NCBI RefSeq assembly: GCF_024662015.1 | Contig: NZ_CP102480.1 | Span: 124,001 to 188,000 of the forward strand | Length of the DNA: 64,000 bases | Direction: 5' to 3' | From: Nisaea acidiphila | GTDB lineage: Bacteria; Pseudomonadota; Alphaproteobacteria; Thalassobaculales; Thalassobaculaceae | Shown: positions 9,708 through 17,246 of the stretch, piece by piece | How the letters are laid out: the number at the start of each line of letters is the position of its first letter | Position numbering within the stretch: the first letter of the stretch is position 1 | Position numbers and translations under genes: made by a program | Notes under the pieces: generated by a model | Told to the model about the DNA's origin: nothing | What the model saw: the letters and a program-made list of their open reading frames with translations, nothing else | Database searches by the model: none

Positions 9708-9736
9708 GCGACATTCTCGATGTCACGTAAATTTTA
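9701..9736. terminator. AT-rich hairpin between trpE and the MFS gene
   Basis: Inverted repeat AAATTACGCGACAT (9701-9714) against ATGTCACGTAAATTT (9720-9734), with a 5-nt loop and one bulge or mismatch. T-rich sequence continues on the plus strand and A-rich sequence on the other. It lies between convergent genes and overlaps the last codon of the MFS gene, so it probably serves as a bidirectional terminator. Confidence 0.55.
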
Positions 9737-10939
9737 TTCGGCCGGCTCTGCCGCGAGCTCTGGCGAGGGATCACCCTCGCCTCCCGGGAGCAGCGTCGCG
9801 GCCGCGAGCGCCGTCACGGCGAGACCTCCCAGGATCAGAAACAGCCAGGTGAAATCGCCGGTCGCGCTATAGACCCAGGCCAGCAGCGGCACCGCACCGG
9901 CCGAGACGCCAAGAGTCAGCAGGAACTTCACACCGAAGGCCGTCCCGCGCCAGGCCGGCGGGGTGAAGCGTGCGAAGAGCGCATTCTCCGTCGGCACCGC
10001 GATCGTATTGGAAAGCACCATCACGATAGCGAGCGGGAACAGCAGCCAGCTCTCGACCGAAGCCACAATGAGCAGGAACGGAATCTGGATCAACCAGGCG
10101 GTGACATAGACCCGCTTCTTGTTGAAGCGATCCGCCAGCCAGCCGCCGGCGATCTGCGCCCCGCCGGAGCAGAAATAGATCGCCGAGACCAGCAGGCCGA
10201 TCCCGAACAGCGCATCCCCGTCTCCGAGACGGTTCTCGAACAGTTTCGGCAGCGCGAAGGACGTCGCCTGGTAGATCAGGCCGGAGCAGCAGACCGTCAC
10301 GGCAAGGGCGAGCGCGCCGCGCTGCATATCCTTACGGCTGCTCTCCGCCGGCGGCGGCGCTTTCTTCACCGTGTCCTTCTCGATCCAGCCCTTCCAGACC
10401 CCCAGCATTAAAAGGAAACCTGTGGCGACGCAGACGATACCCGGCAGGATGAAGGCCAGGCGCCAGGATCCGAAATCGGCCAGGAGCGCAGCGATCAGGG
10501 GCGCCGAACCGACGCCGAGACTGCCGAAGACGCCGTTGATGCCGAGCGCCTTCCCCCTGTTCGCGACATGGCGCACCACCCAGGCGATGCCGACCGGATG
10601 GTAGATCGCGGCAAAAAATCCGATCGCCGTAAGCCCGGCCGCGATCTCGAAGAGGGACTTCGCGAAGCCGGTGAGGATCGACATCGCGCCGGTCCCGAGG
10701 AAGAACACGACCATCATCCCGGTCGCGCTCCAGCGGTCGCCCAGATAGCCCGCCGGAATGGCGCAGAGGCCGAACATCAGGTTGCCGAGGAACATCAGGC
10801 CGATGAGCTCGTGATACGGCGCCGAGAACACGGATTCGAGCGCGATCACGGCTGTGGGGTACAGCAGCATGAAGAAATGCGAATAAAAATGCCCGATGCT
10901 CGAAAAACCGAGCGACAGGCGATCTGACAAAGGATTCAT
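9734..10939 (-). CDS. MFS transporter
   Basis: Polytopic inner-membrane carrier of the major facilitator superfamily, about 400 residues from the ATG at 10939, with about 12 predicted hydrophobic helices. Recognisable features are the loop after helix 2 (AGYLGDRWSATGMM, a GxxxDR-type motif), the corresponding motif in the second half (GGWLADRFNKKRVYV) and PTENALFARFTPPAWRGTAFG. The substrate cannot be told from sequence. An in-frame ATG at 11023 would add 28 residues with no membrane character (rich in Ser, His and Glu), so I prefer 10939 (MNPLSDRLSLGFSSIGHF). The C-terminal tail is acidic. No obvious operon partner is present. Confidence 0.85.
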   Translation of the reverse strand: MNPLSDRLSLGFSSIGHFYSHFFMLLYPTAVIALESVFSAPYHELIGLMFLGNLMFGLCAIPAGYLGDRWSATGMMVVFFLGTGAMSILTGFAKSLFEIAAGLTAIGFFAAIYHPVGIAWVVRHVANRGKALGINGVFGSLGVGSAPLIAALLADFGSWRLAFILPGIVCVATGFLLMLGVWKGWIEKDTVKKAPPPAESSRKDMQRGALALAVTVCCSGLIYQATSFALPKLFENRLGDGDALFGIGLLVSAIYFCSGGAQIAGGWLADRFNKKRVYVTAWLIQIPFLLIVASVESWLLFPLAIVMVLSNTIAVPTENALFARFTPPAWRGTAFGVKFLLTLGVSAGAVPLLAWVYSATGDFTWLFLILGGLAVTALAAATLLPGGEGDPSPELAAEPAE

Positions 10940-11087
10940 GGCCGGATTTCCGTCAGAATGGGATGACAGGATCGTCGCAGCCGAAGTGAATGGCCACAAC
11001 TCTTCTTTGTGCATTTGACTCATTCCGGCGCGCCATTACCATGCCTTATGCAGTTCTCTTCACTCGGGCGGCTCCGGAACAGACAGG

Positions 11088-11357
11088 ATGTCCAAAGCAT
11101 CTGCGCCAGCAGCAAAGACGTCGAAGCGCCCGACGAAAATGCAGACCGCCTGGCTGCGCCGCGGACTGGACGAGCCCGGCGGCAAGCTCCCTCTTTTCAA
11201 CGATCAGGGACAGCGCGTGAACGACCGGATGGTGCAGTCCTGCCTCGATCATGGCTGGGCGGAACCCTGGTTCGAAAACCCGCTGAAGCCGAACTGGCTG
11301 GTCTGCAAGCTCACCGAGCGTGGCCGTGCTGCGGTCGATGGCGCGAAACCGGACTGA
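11088..11357 (+). CDS. Uncharacterised small protein (89 aa)
   Basis: I do not recognise this protein by name. The N-terminus is Lys/Ala/Ser-rich, followed by an ordered region (MQTAWLRRGLDEPGGKLPLF, then QRVNDRMVQSCLDHGWAEPWF and WLVCKLTERGRAAV). The closing LTERGRAAV resembles the end of winged-helix domains, which hints at a small nucleic-acid-binding fold, but no function can be claimed. Codon use looks like that of its neighbours. It lies 44 nt upstream of another uncharacterised gene in the same direction, so the two may be co-transcribed. The start is uncertain because only AGACAGG directly abuts the ATG. Confidence 0.6.
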   Translation: MSKASAPAAKTSKRPTKMQTAWLRRGLDEPGGKLPLFNDQGQRVNDRMVQSCLDHGWAEPWFENPLKPNWLVCKLTERGRAAVDGAKPD

Positions 11358-11401
11358 CGACCCGCCAACATTTTGGCAAGGCACCGCGCAGGGATCCGTG
11401 A

Positions 11402-11890
11402 ATGACCCTTGAAGAGTATCTGAGCGTCATCATCGACAGCAAAGCCGACGACTGGCGCACGTCCAACGTGCCAACCTTCATGCACCGGATCGTCCCGTCG
11501 CGCACCCCCGGCTCGGATTTCGAGCTGCAGGAGCACAATGTGCTCATGAACTATACGCCGGATATCCGGATTTCCATGGCCTGGGGCCTGGTGACAGACC
11601 GGAACTATGCCGAGCCTTGGCTCGAGAAGCTCGCGAACAAACGCGGGGACGCGGTCATCCTGGATTTCCTGTTCAACGGATCTCTGGTCTATCGAGACAT
11701 TCTGATCGCGGTCGACAGCTGGCGCTGCATCCTGCCGCAGCCGATGAACACCGAGGGCGCACCCTACAAGGTCCAGGAGCGGCGCATGCAGATCGCCCGC
11801 CTGATCCACGGCCTGGTCGGTCCGGACACCAGTTTCGGCGCCTATTTCAAGCGCGTCGGGATGGTGCCGGCGAAGGTCACCTGGCCTTGA
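11402..11890 (+). CDS. Uncharacterised conserved-looking protein (162 aa)
   Basis: A soluble-looking 162-residue protein with no signal peptide or membrane helix. It contains SVIIDSKADDWRTS, WGLVTDRNYAEPWLEKLAN and VYRDILIAVDSWRCILPQP. The segment resembles short conserved hypotheticals in alphaproteobacterial genomes, but I cannot name a domain. Start ATG at 11402 follows a GGGAT stretch. It is followed closely by tRNA-Pro on the opposite strand, with no terminator visible between them. Confidence 0.65.
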   Translation: MTLEEYLSVIIDSKADDWRTSNVPTFMHRIVPSRTPGSDFELQEHNVLMNYTPDIRISMAWGLVTDRNYAEPWLEKLANKRGDAVILDFLFNGSLVYRDILIAVDSWRCILPQPMNTEGAPYKVQERRMQIARLIHGLVGPDTSFGAYFKRVGMVPAKVTWP

Positions 11891-11918
11891 GTCCATGGCA
11901 ATTTTTCAGAAAAATCAA

Positions 11919-11995
11919 TGGTCGGAGCGGCGGGATTCGAACCCACGACCCCTTCACCCCCAGTGAAGTGCGCTACCAGGCTGCGCTACGCTCCG
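11919..11995 (-). tRNA. tRNA-Pro (anticodon GGG)
   Basis: Complete 77-nt cloverleaf. The acceptor stem CGGAGCG pairs with CGCTCCG, the anticodon stem CTTCA/TGAAG encloses the loop CTGGGGG (anticodon GGG), the T-arm loop is TTCGAAT, and the 3' CCA is encoded. Confidence 0.97.
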
Positions 11996-12036
11996 ACCGA
12001 CTGAGACGGTCTCTCTAGCCCGTCATCAGACGAGAC

Positions 12037-12058
12037 GCAAGCGCCTTCGAGCGCTTGC
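12037..12058. terminator. Hairpin downstream of the MerR gene
   Basis: Perfect 8-bp inverted repeat GCAAGCGC/GCGCTTGC with a 6-nt loop, located 30 nt past the MerR stop and before tRNA-Pro. It lacks a T-run on either strand, so it is a weak or factor-assisted terminator at best. Confidence 0.35.
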
Positions 12059-12088
12059 AGACAATCAGGTTGTTGATGGTTCAAAGGC

Positions 12089-12610
12089 TCAGCGCCGGAC
12101 GCGGTCCAGAGCCTTCTTCAGGGATTCGAGCTCACCGAGTGCAGTCCGGACTTCCTCGATGGCATCGGCCGCGAGACCGTCATGGCCGTTACCGTCCGGG
12201 CTTTCCGACGATCCGTCCGAACCGAACGGCAGTCCGGGCTGGGCATCGTCCGCCTTGACCGCGTTGTTCGGCCCCGGAATTTCCGGGTCGTACTCGCCAC
12301 CCCCGTCATGACGGAGCGCGGCCCGCGCGCCGCCGTCCTTCAGAAGTTTCTGCACGCCCTTGATGGTATATCCATCCTGATAGAGCAATGTGCGGATACG
12401 GCGCAGGAGTGCGACATCTTCCGGACGATAATAACGCCGTCCGCCGCCGCGTTTGAGCGGGCGAACCTGCGAGAATTTCGTTTCCCAGAAGCGGAGAACG
12501 TGCGGCGGGACTTCCAGATCGTCTGCGACTTCGCTGATCGTACGGAAGGCGGAGGCCGACTTTCCGTTCCTACGCGCTCCGGTGCTCTGATGGTCGGTTT
12601 GCATAGCCAT
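12089..12610 (-). CDS. MerR-family transcriptional regulator
   Basis: A 173-residue DNA-binding regulator. The N-terminal winged helix-turn-helix is clear at about residues 22-90: [22 protein letters not shown], then [19 protein letters not shown] and [15 protein letters not shown]. The C-terminal part is acidic and low-complexity, then helical ([22 protein letters not shown]). It has no cysteine-rich metal-binding loop, so it is not a metal sensor of the MerR/CueR type. It follows ihfA by 20 nt in the same direction. The ihfA-merR pair is conserved in alphaproteobacteria, but its target genes are unknown. Confidence 0.88.
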   Translation of the reverse strand: MAMQTDHQSTGARRNGKSASAFRTISEVADDLEVPPHVLRFWETKFSQVRPLKRGGGRRYYRPEDVALLRRIRTLLYQDGYTIKGVQKLLKDGGARAALRHDGGGEYDPEIPGPNNAVKADDAQPGLPFGSDGSSESPDGNGHDGLAADAIEEVRTALGELESLKKALDRVRR

Positions 12611-12630
12611 TAGGCGTCATGCCTCCGTAC

Positions 12631-12942
12631 TCACCCGGCGTCGCCGCCAAGCCCTTCGTTGATCCGATTCTTGAGGACATGGGAAGGCCTGAAGACCAGC
12701 ACTTTACGCGGCAAAATCGGAACCTCTTCCCCGGTCTTTGGATTGCGACCGATCCGTTCCCCTTTCTGGCGCACCAGAAAGCTTCCGAATGAAGAGATCT
12801 TGACCACCTCGTCGCGAGACAAGGATTGCGCGATTTCCTCGAGTACAGCTTCAACCAATTCGGCGGACTCATTACGAGAAAGACCGACTTCTTGGTACAC
12901 TGCCTCGCTCAATTGCGCCCGTGTAACCGTCTTACCAGTCAT
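12631..12942 (-). CDS. ihfA: Integration host factor subunit alpha
   Basis: DNA-bending protein that works as a heterodimer with IhfB. About 103 residues. The family signatures are [28 protein letters not shown] and [17 protein letters not shown], with the DNA-intercalating Pro in GRNPKTG. Two starts are possible. I prefer the ATG at 12942 because GGGGGTGG lies just upstream and the predicted promoter would leave almost no leader before the alternative ATG at 12954. It is transcribed from its own promoter (12967-12995) after the fabH terminator. Confidence 0.95.
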   Translation of the reverse strand: MTGKTVTRAQLSEAVYQEVGLSRNESAELVEAVLEEIAQSLSRDEVVKISSFGSFLVRQKGERIGRNPKTGEEVPILPRKVLVFRPSHVLKNRINEGLGGDAG

Positions 12943-12954
12943 TGCCACCCCCAT

Positions 12955-12970
12955 CCTTAGGAGCCTAAGG
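12955..12970. repeat. Inverted repeat at the ihfA transcription start
   Basis: Perfect 7-bp arms CCTTAGG and CCTAAGG separated by AG. The repeat overlaps the predicted -10 box and the expected start site of ihfA, so it could be an operator. No known family consensus is recognised. Confidence 0.5.
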
Positions 12971-12995
12971 TATCGTGGAAAAAGGGCACAGTCAA
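12967..12995 (-). promoter_or_regulatory. Promoter for ihfA-merR
   Basis: On the minus strand TTGACT (12990-12995) and TACCTT (12967-12972) are separated by exactly 17 nt, close to the sigma70 consensus. The expected start point is near 12960, only 18 nt from the preferred ihfA ATG. Confidence 0.6.
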
Positions 12996-13162
12996 TTAAT
13001 CGACTTATTACAGGAATTTGGAAGCATTTTCTGACCTAATGTCGAACCGCCGGACGCCAAGATCGCCCGTGTCATAGGCTTTCACGGCTTTGCCCGCTAA
13101 CCATCTAAAATCGCTAAAGTTTCCGATTTCGAATGCCGTGTTCCCGTGCACAATTACGGCAG

Positions 13163-13180
13163 AAAAAAGGCGCGTGCGCC
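13163..13180 (-). terminator. Terminator after fabH
   Basis: On the minus strand the GC-rich hairpin GGCGCACGCGCC (13169-13180) is followed directly by six T residues (13163-13168). It lies just after the fabH stop. Confidence 0.65.
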
Positions 13181-13187
13181 GCCGCCC

Positions 13188-14174
13188 TTACGGAGCGCCG
13201 ATTCGCACCAGTCCGGCGCCCCAAACAAGCCCGCCGCCGATCGCTTCGAACAGAACCAGGTCACCGTTTTTCACGCGCCCGTCCGCCATCGCCTCTGACA
13301 ATGCGAGCGGCACCGAGGCGGCCGACGTATTTGCATGCCGGTCGATGGTCGAGACCACCTTATCGTCCGGCAGTTTCATTTTTTGAGCCATGCTTTTGAT
13401 AATGCGGGCATTTGCCTGGTGCGGAATGAGCCAGTCAATGGCGGAGGAAGTAAGCCCGTTGGCGTCCAGGGCCTCATCGATAACACCGGAAAGCTTGGAG
13501 ACCGCGTGCCGGAAGACCTCCTGTCCCGCCATCCGGACATGACCGACGGTCTTCGTGGAGGACGGCCCACCATCGACATAGAGGATGTCGCGATGCCTGC
13601 CATCGGAATGCAGGTGCGTCGAAAGCACGCCGAAATCGTCCACATTCTCGTCGGCACGAGCCGCCCGCAGCACGACGGCCCCGGCTCCATCGCCGAACAG
13701 CACGCAGGTCGAGCGGTCTTCCCAGTCGAGGATCCGGCTGAATGTCTCGGCGCCGATCACAAGAGCCGCGCGTGCCTGCCCCGCCCGAATGAAGTTGTCA
13801 GCCGTCGCCAGCGCGTAGATGAACCCCGCACAGACAGCCTGAATATCGAACGCGGCGCCATGCTCCATGGCCAGCTTTGCCTGGACTTTGGTCGCGGTCG
13901 AGGGAAAGGTATCGTCCGGCGTCGTGGTCGCGACCACGATCAGATCGATATCCCCAATCTCCATACCGGCATTGTCGAGAGCCCTTCTCGCCGCCTCTAC
14001 GGCCAGGTCGGAGGTCATCTCGCCTTCCGCCGCGACATGGCGCTGGCGGATGCCGGTGCGCTTCGAAATCCACTCGTCGGACGTATCGACTTTCTTTGCC
14101 AATTCGTCATTCGTGACGATCCGCTGCGGCAGGTAAGAGCCGCAGCCGACCAGCAGAGATTTTTTGAGGGTCAT
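13188..14174 (-). CDS. fabH: Beta-ketoacyl-ACP synthase III
   Basis: Starts fatty acid synthesis by condensing acetyl-CoA with malonyl-ACP. At 328 residues it is full length, with the catalytic triad Cys115 ([12 protein letters not shown]), His252 ([12 protein letters not shown]) and Asn282 ([13 protein letters not shown]), plus the GDGAGAVVL motif. The start overlaps the plsX stop by four bases (ATGA), so the two are translationally coupled. plsX-fabH is a conserved pair that links phospholipid and fatty acid synthesis. Confidence 0.98.
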   Translation of the reverse strand: MTLKKSLLVGCGSYLPQRIVTNDELAKKVDTSDEWISKRTGIRQRHVAAEGEMTSDLAVEAARRALDNAGMEIGDIDLIVVATTTPDDTFPSTATKVQAKLAMEHGAAFDIQAVCAGFIYALATADNFIRAGQARAALVIGAETFSRILDWEDRSTCVLFGDGAGAVVLRAARADENVDDFGVLSTHLHSDGRHRDILYVDGGPSSTKTVGHVRMAGQEVFRHAVSKLSGVIDEALDANGLTSSAIDWLIPHQANARIIKSMAQKMKLPDDKVVSTIDRHANTSAASVPLALSEAMADGRVKNGDLVLFEAIGGGLVWGAGLVRIGAP

Positions 14175-15235
14175 GAAGCTACCGATGTCTGGCGTGTGAG
14201 GTTCGCGCCGCTGCTATCGCCGTAGAGCGCGATCTCTTCTTTGACTTTTTCGAGGAACCCGTACCGGCACATATCGGCAGCCACGCAAACAGCATTGGCG
14301 AACCCGAGCGCGTCGGTTCCGCCATGGCTTTTTACGCTGATGCCGTTGAGGCCGAGGAAGACGGCGCCATTATAGCGCCGGGGATCGAGACGCTTGCGCA
14401 TCTGTTCGAGAGCGCCGCGGCAAAGCAGATAGCCGAGCCGGGCGGCCCAGGAGGATTTGAAGGCGTCACGCAGGAACTGCGTGATCATCCGCGAGGTGCC
14501 CTCGGCGGTCTTGAGAGCGATGTTGCCGGAGAAACCGTCCGTGACGATCACGTCGACCGTTCCGGCGGTGATATCGTCACCCTCGACAAAACCGACATAC
14601 TCGAAATTCTCGGATTCCGTTTCCCGCAGCACGGCGGCCGCGCCGCGCACAGCGTCGCTGCCTTTCTGCTCCTCGCTGCCCACGTTGAGCAGGCCGACCT
14701 TAGGCCGGCTGAGGCCGAGCACCATGCGCGAGAAGATCTCACCCATTAGCGCGAACTGCACCAGGTTCTCGGAGTCACAGTCCACATTGGCGCCGAGATC
14801 CAGCATGCAGGTCTCGCCGCGCCGGGTCGGGAAGAAGCTAGCGATCGCCGGGCGCTCGATCCCGGGACACATACGCAGCACGAATTTCGACATTGCCATC
14901 AGGGCGCCCGTATTGCCGGCCGAGACGACGCCGTCGGCCTCCCCGTCCGCGACCTGATTAATAGCGAGGCGCATGCTTGAGTTGCGTCCGGAGCGGAGCG
15001 CCACGGACGGCTTCTCAGAGGCCCCAACCGCCTTGTCCGTGTGAATCAGCTTGAAGTCGCTGTTGGCGAGCCGCTTGGTATTTTCGATGAGCGGACGCAG
15101 CTGCGCCTCGTCGCCGACCAGAATCAGCTTGAGGTCGGGCATCCGCGCAAGAGCGATGTCTGCGCCACGCACCACGATACCGGGCGCGTGATCGCCGCCC
15201 ATAGCGTCCAGGGCCAGTGTAGGACCGTCTACCAT
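14171..15235 (-). CDS. plsX: Phosphate acyltransferase PlsX
   Basis: Makes acyl-phosphate from acyl-ACP, the acyl donor for PlsY in phospholipid synthesis; a peripheral membrane enzyme. The 354 residues carry the family blocks [86 protein letters not shown] and [16 protein letters not shown]. It lies downstream of the DUF177 gene with a 142-bp spacer that holds a good promoter. Confidence 0.98.
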   Translation of the reverse strand: MVDGPTLALDAMGGDHAPGIVVRGADIALARMPDLKLILVGDEAQLRPLIENTKRLANSDFKLIHTDKAVGASEKPSVALRSGRNSSMRLAINQVADGEADGVVSAGNTGALMAMSKFVLRMCPGIERPAIASFFPTRRGETCMLDLGANVDCDSENLVQFALMGEIFSRMVLGLSRPKVGLLNVGSEEQKGSDAVRGAAAVLRETESENFEYVGFVEGDDITAGTVDVIVTDGFSGNIALKTAEGTSRMITQFLRDAFKSSWAARLGYLLCRGALEQMRKRLDPRRYNGAVFLGLNGISVKSHGGTDALGFANAVCVAADMCRYGFLEKVKEEIALYGDSSGANLTRQTSVAS

Positions 15236-15343
15236 ATATTCGACATCATCCGGGCTGAAGACGCGGCCACACCGGCGCGTTTCGAAACCTCTCGATTGTT
15301 GGCCTTCCAGAGACAGAGAATTGCGGAAGGGAATTGCACGAGG

Positions 15344-15372
15344 GTCATAGGCAAAGGTTCACAAAAATTCAA
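15344..15372 (-). promoter_or_regulatory. Promoter for plsX-fabH
   Basis: On the minus strand TTGAAT (15367-15372) and TATGAC (15344-15349) are spaced by 17 nt in the gap between the DUF177 gene and plsX. The gap contains no rpmF gene. Confidence 0.5.
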
Positions 15373-15377
15373 TATTT

Positions 15378-15935
15378 TTAGTCCCCTTTTCGCAGTCGAT
15401 CGCGCATGTCTGCCAGAATCGAAAACGGGTTCTCTTTCTCTTCTTCTGCGTCGCCGTCGGACCATACGACGCCGTCAGGCGCTTCGTCTTCTTCGGGTGC
15501 CCGTGGATGTTCTTCGAGGAGCAGGGCCAAATTCTGGGATACGACCTCCCCGAGGTCAAACCCGCCGTCCTCGATCACCCCCATATTCTCATCGTCCGGC
15601 GGCAAATCGACCTCCGGCAGGCCCGCCTCGCTCAAATCACCGGTCAAAACCTCGCTGAAAGGCGCGTTGAGCTCCGCCTCAAACGGTTCGAGAGATACGA
15701 CAGAGAGATATGTCAGTCCTGCCGAGATCGTGCCTTCTATCCGAACGGCTTTATCCTTCGCCAACCTTTCGACCGACGCCGCAGCAGATATCCGTGCAAT
15801 GCCCGGCAACCCGAACCGCTCGGCTAGGGCACGGCATTCCTCTGGTGTCGCCTCTATGTCGAAATGCGTTTTCCGTTTCTTCAGGTCCTTGATTCGGACC
15901 GGGCGCGAAAGCTCTATCTTGGCGGTGTTTTCCAT
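15378..15935 (-). CDS. DUF177 (YceD) family protein
   Basis: A 185-residue protein of the YceD/DUF177 family, which is linked to 23S rRNA accumulation and ribosome assembly in bacteria and plants. Visible features are the N-terminal LSRPVRIKDLKKRKTHFDIEA, central GTISAGLTYLSVVSLEPFEAEL, acidic DLPPDDE and a C-terminal ENPFSILADMRDRL ending. The family cysteines are absent, as in many alphaproteobacterial members. I chose the ATG at 15935 (MENTAKIELSRPV); an upstream ATG at 15980 would add 15 Cys-containing residues that do not look like the family. It sits between the UQCC chaperone and plsX, the usual alphaproteobacterial order. Confidence 0.88.
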   Translation of the reverse strand: MENTAKIELSRPVRIKDLKKRKTHFDIEATPEECRALAERFGLPGIARISAAASVERLAKDKAVRIEGTISAGLTYLSVVSLEPFEAELNAPFSEVLTGDLSEAGLPEVDLPPDDENMGVIEDGGFDLGEVVSQNLALLLEEHPRAPEEDEAPDGVVWSDGDAEEEKENPFSILADMRDRLRKGD

Positions 15936-15995
15936 GGGACGCGCACAATATGCGCAGACAATCGCCCCCTCAAGCGGCAACCGTCCTGCCGGCTC

Positions 15996-16535
15996 TCACG
16001 GTGCCGCGAAAGTAAGCTGGCCGTGCGCGATCGAAACGCTGTCCTGCGCCGCCAGATGGGCTGCCTGGCGCAACGTATAGCTCGCCATCTCTCCCACATC
16101 CGCAGCCGCCTCTTCGCCGCTCCGGAACAGGTTGCGCGCCAGGGCATCCGAGAGCACCGCGGTCCCCTCGTTCTCGGCGACCGACAGTCCCGCCTCGTAG
16201 GCCTCGAGACGGCCATAGAAGGCCCGTCCCATCTGCTTCACCTTCTTGCCGATGGACATATCGCTGACGCCGATTTCCCGCAGAGACTGATCCATATCCG
16301 TGAAGAGAGTGTCGAAAAGGGCCTGTGCGAACGCCTCCGATTCGCCCTCCTCTCCCTTCAGCCGGATCAGGACGAGCGATGTGTGGAGTACGAGCAGGTC
16401 GAAGCGCCCATCAAGCGTATCGGCAACGCCGTAGCGGGTGTAGAAATCCGGATGACGAGACTGTTCGACAATTGAATCGTAGGCCTTGGCCGCCGCGTCC
16501 GCCGATGCGCTCCGTCTGAAAAATCTGCTAAACAC
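15996..16535 (-). CDS. Ubiquinol-cytochrome c chaperone family protein
   Basis: Homologue of the mitochondrial bc1 complex assembly factor Cbp3/UQCC1. The 179 residues show the family pattern: AYDSIVEQSRHPDFYTRYGVADTLDGRF, LLVLHTSLVLIRL, FDTLFTDMDQSLREIGVSD, and SIGKKVKQMGRAFYGRLEAY. It probably assists maturation of cytochrome b in the inner membrane. It is divergent from bamE and leads the DUF177-plsX-fabH group. No catalytic residues are expected. Confidence 0.9.
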   Translation of the reverse strand: MFSRFFRRSASADAAAKAYDSIVEQSRHPDFYTRYGVADTLDGRFDLLVLHTSLVLIRLKGEEGESEAFAQALFDTLFTDMDQSLREIGVSDMSIGKKVKQMGRAFYGRLEAYEAGLSVAENEGTAVLSDALARNLFRSGEEAAADVGEMASYTLRQAAHLAAQDSVSIAHGQLTFAAP

Positions 16536-16569
16536 CCGTCTCTATCCGTATCCGGTTCCGGTGGAGCGC

Positions 16570-16598
16570 AAAATGGCGTTGCGCTGGTCCGCCGTCAA
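16570..16598 (-). promoter_or_regulatory. Promoter toward the UQCC chaperone and DUF177
   Basis: On the minus strand TTGACG (16593-16598) and CATTTT (16570-16575) are spaced by 17 nt, 35 nt upstream of the ATG. It lies back to back with the bamE promoter. Confidence 0.45.
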
Positions 16599-16616
16599 CG
16601 GGCCGCAAGAGGATTG

Positions 16617-16645
16617 TTGACCTCGCGCCGGTCGGTGACCAAATT
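16617..16645 (+). promoter_or_regulatory. Promoter for bamE
   Basis: TTGACC (16617-16622) and CAAATT (16640-16645) are spaced by 17 nt in the divergent spacer, about 70 nt upstream of the bamE GTG. Confidence 0.45.
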
Positions 16646-16714
16646 GGCGCCAGACTGCCTGCCTTCGGGCTGCGGCGGCTTTGAGATACGCACACGACGT
16701 CACGGAGACAGCGA

Positions 16715-17176
16715 GTGAGCCGCAATCGGTTCCGGAATAACGGATTTGCTTTGGCCTTGATAGTCATCGGCCTCGGCGCCTGTTCGCCGCGGGTCGCCAC
16801 ACATGGAAACATGGTGGATATCGACAGCCTCGCCGCGATCGAGCCGGGACAAAGCGATAAGGGACGCGTTCTCGCCCTCCTCGGCTCGCCCTCGACGGAG
16901 AGCGAATTCGGCCAGGAAACCTGGATGTACATCGCGAACCGGACCGAGCAGACCGCCTTTTTTGCTGAAGACGTGATCGAACAGCGGGTGATCTACATCG
17001 CCTTCGACGGCGATGGCATCGTCGACAGCATCGGCCGACTCAATCAGGAAGACGGAAAGCGGATCGAGTTCGTCAATCGAAAGACCGAGACCGCAGGCCA
17101 GAAGATCTCCTTCCTGCAACAGCTCTTCGGCAATATCGGCCGCTTCAATCAGGAAAACTCGCCTCTCGGCAATTGA
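16715..17176 (+). CDS. bamE: Outer membrane protein assembly factor BamE (OmlA/SmpA lipoprotein)
   Basis: Lipoprotein of the BAM complex that inserts beta-barrel proteins in the outer membrane. The 153-residue precursor has a signal peptide with lipobox (GLGAC, acylated Cys23), then the BamE domain: IEPGQSDKGRVLALLGSPSTES, TWMYIANRTEQTAFF, VIYIAFDGDGIVDSI. It starts with GTG at 16715, supported by GGAGA seven to eleven bases upstream; no ATG fits. It ends in a strong terminator shared with the converging hppA gene. Confidence 0.93.
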   Translation: MSRNRFRNNGFALALIVIGLGACSPRVATHGNMVDIDSLAAIEPGQSDKGRVLALLGSPSTESEFGQETWMYIANRTEQTAFFAEDVIEQRVIYIAFDGDGIVDSIGRLNQEDGKRIEFVNRKTETAGQKISFLQQLFGNIGRFNQENSPLGN

Positions 17177-17195
17177 CGCCATGCCACGCTGAACG

Positions 17196-17225
17196 AAAAA
17201 GGCCCCGCTCCGGCGGGGCCTTTTC
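17196..17225. terminator. Bidirectional intrinsic terminator
   Basis: A-run, 8-bp perfect GC stem GGCCCCGC/GCGGGGCC (17201-17208 with 17213-17220), TCCG loop and T-run. It is symmetrical and sits between the ends of bamE and hppA, so it can serve both. Confidence 0.92.
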
Positions 17226-17246
17226 CTTTGAGGTTCGAGACCCAAC

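Noticed and set aside
15236-15377. Expected rpmF gene between DUF177 and plsX
   Set aside because: The 142-bp gap does not encode L32. In alphaproteobacteria rpmF is commonly elsewhere, so its absence is not remarkable.
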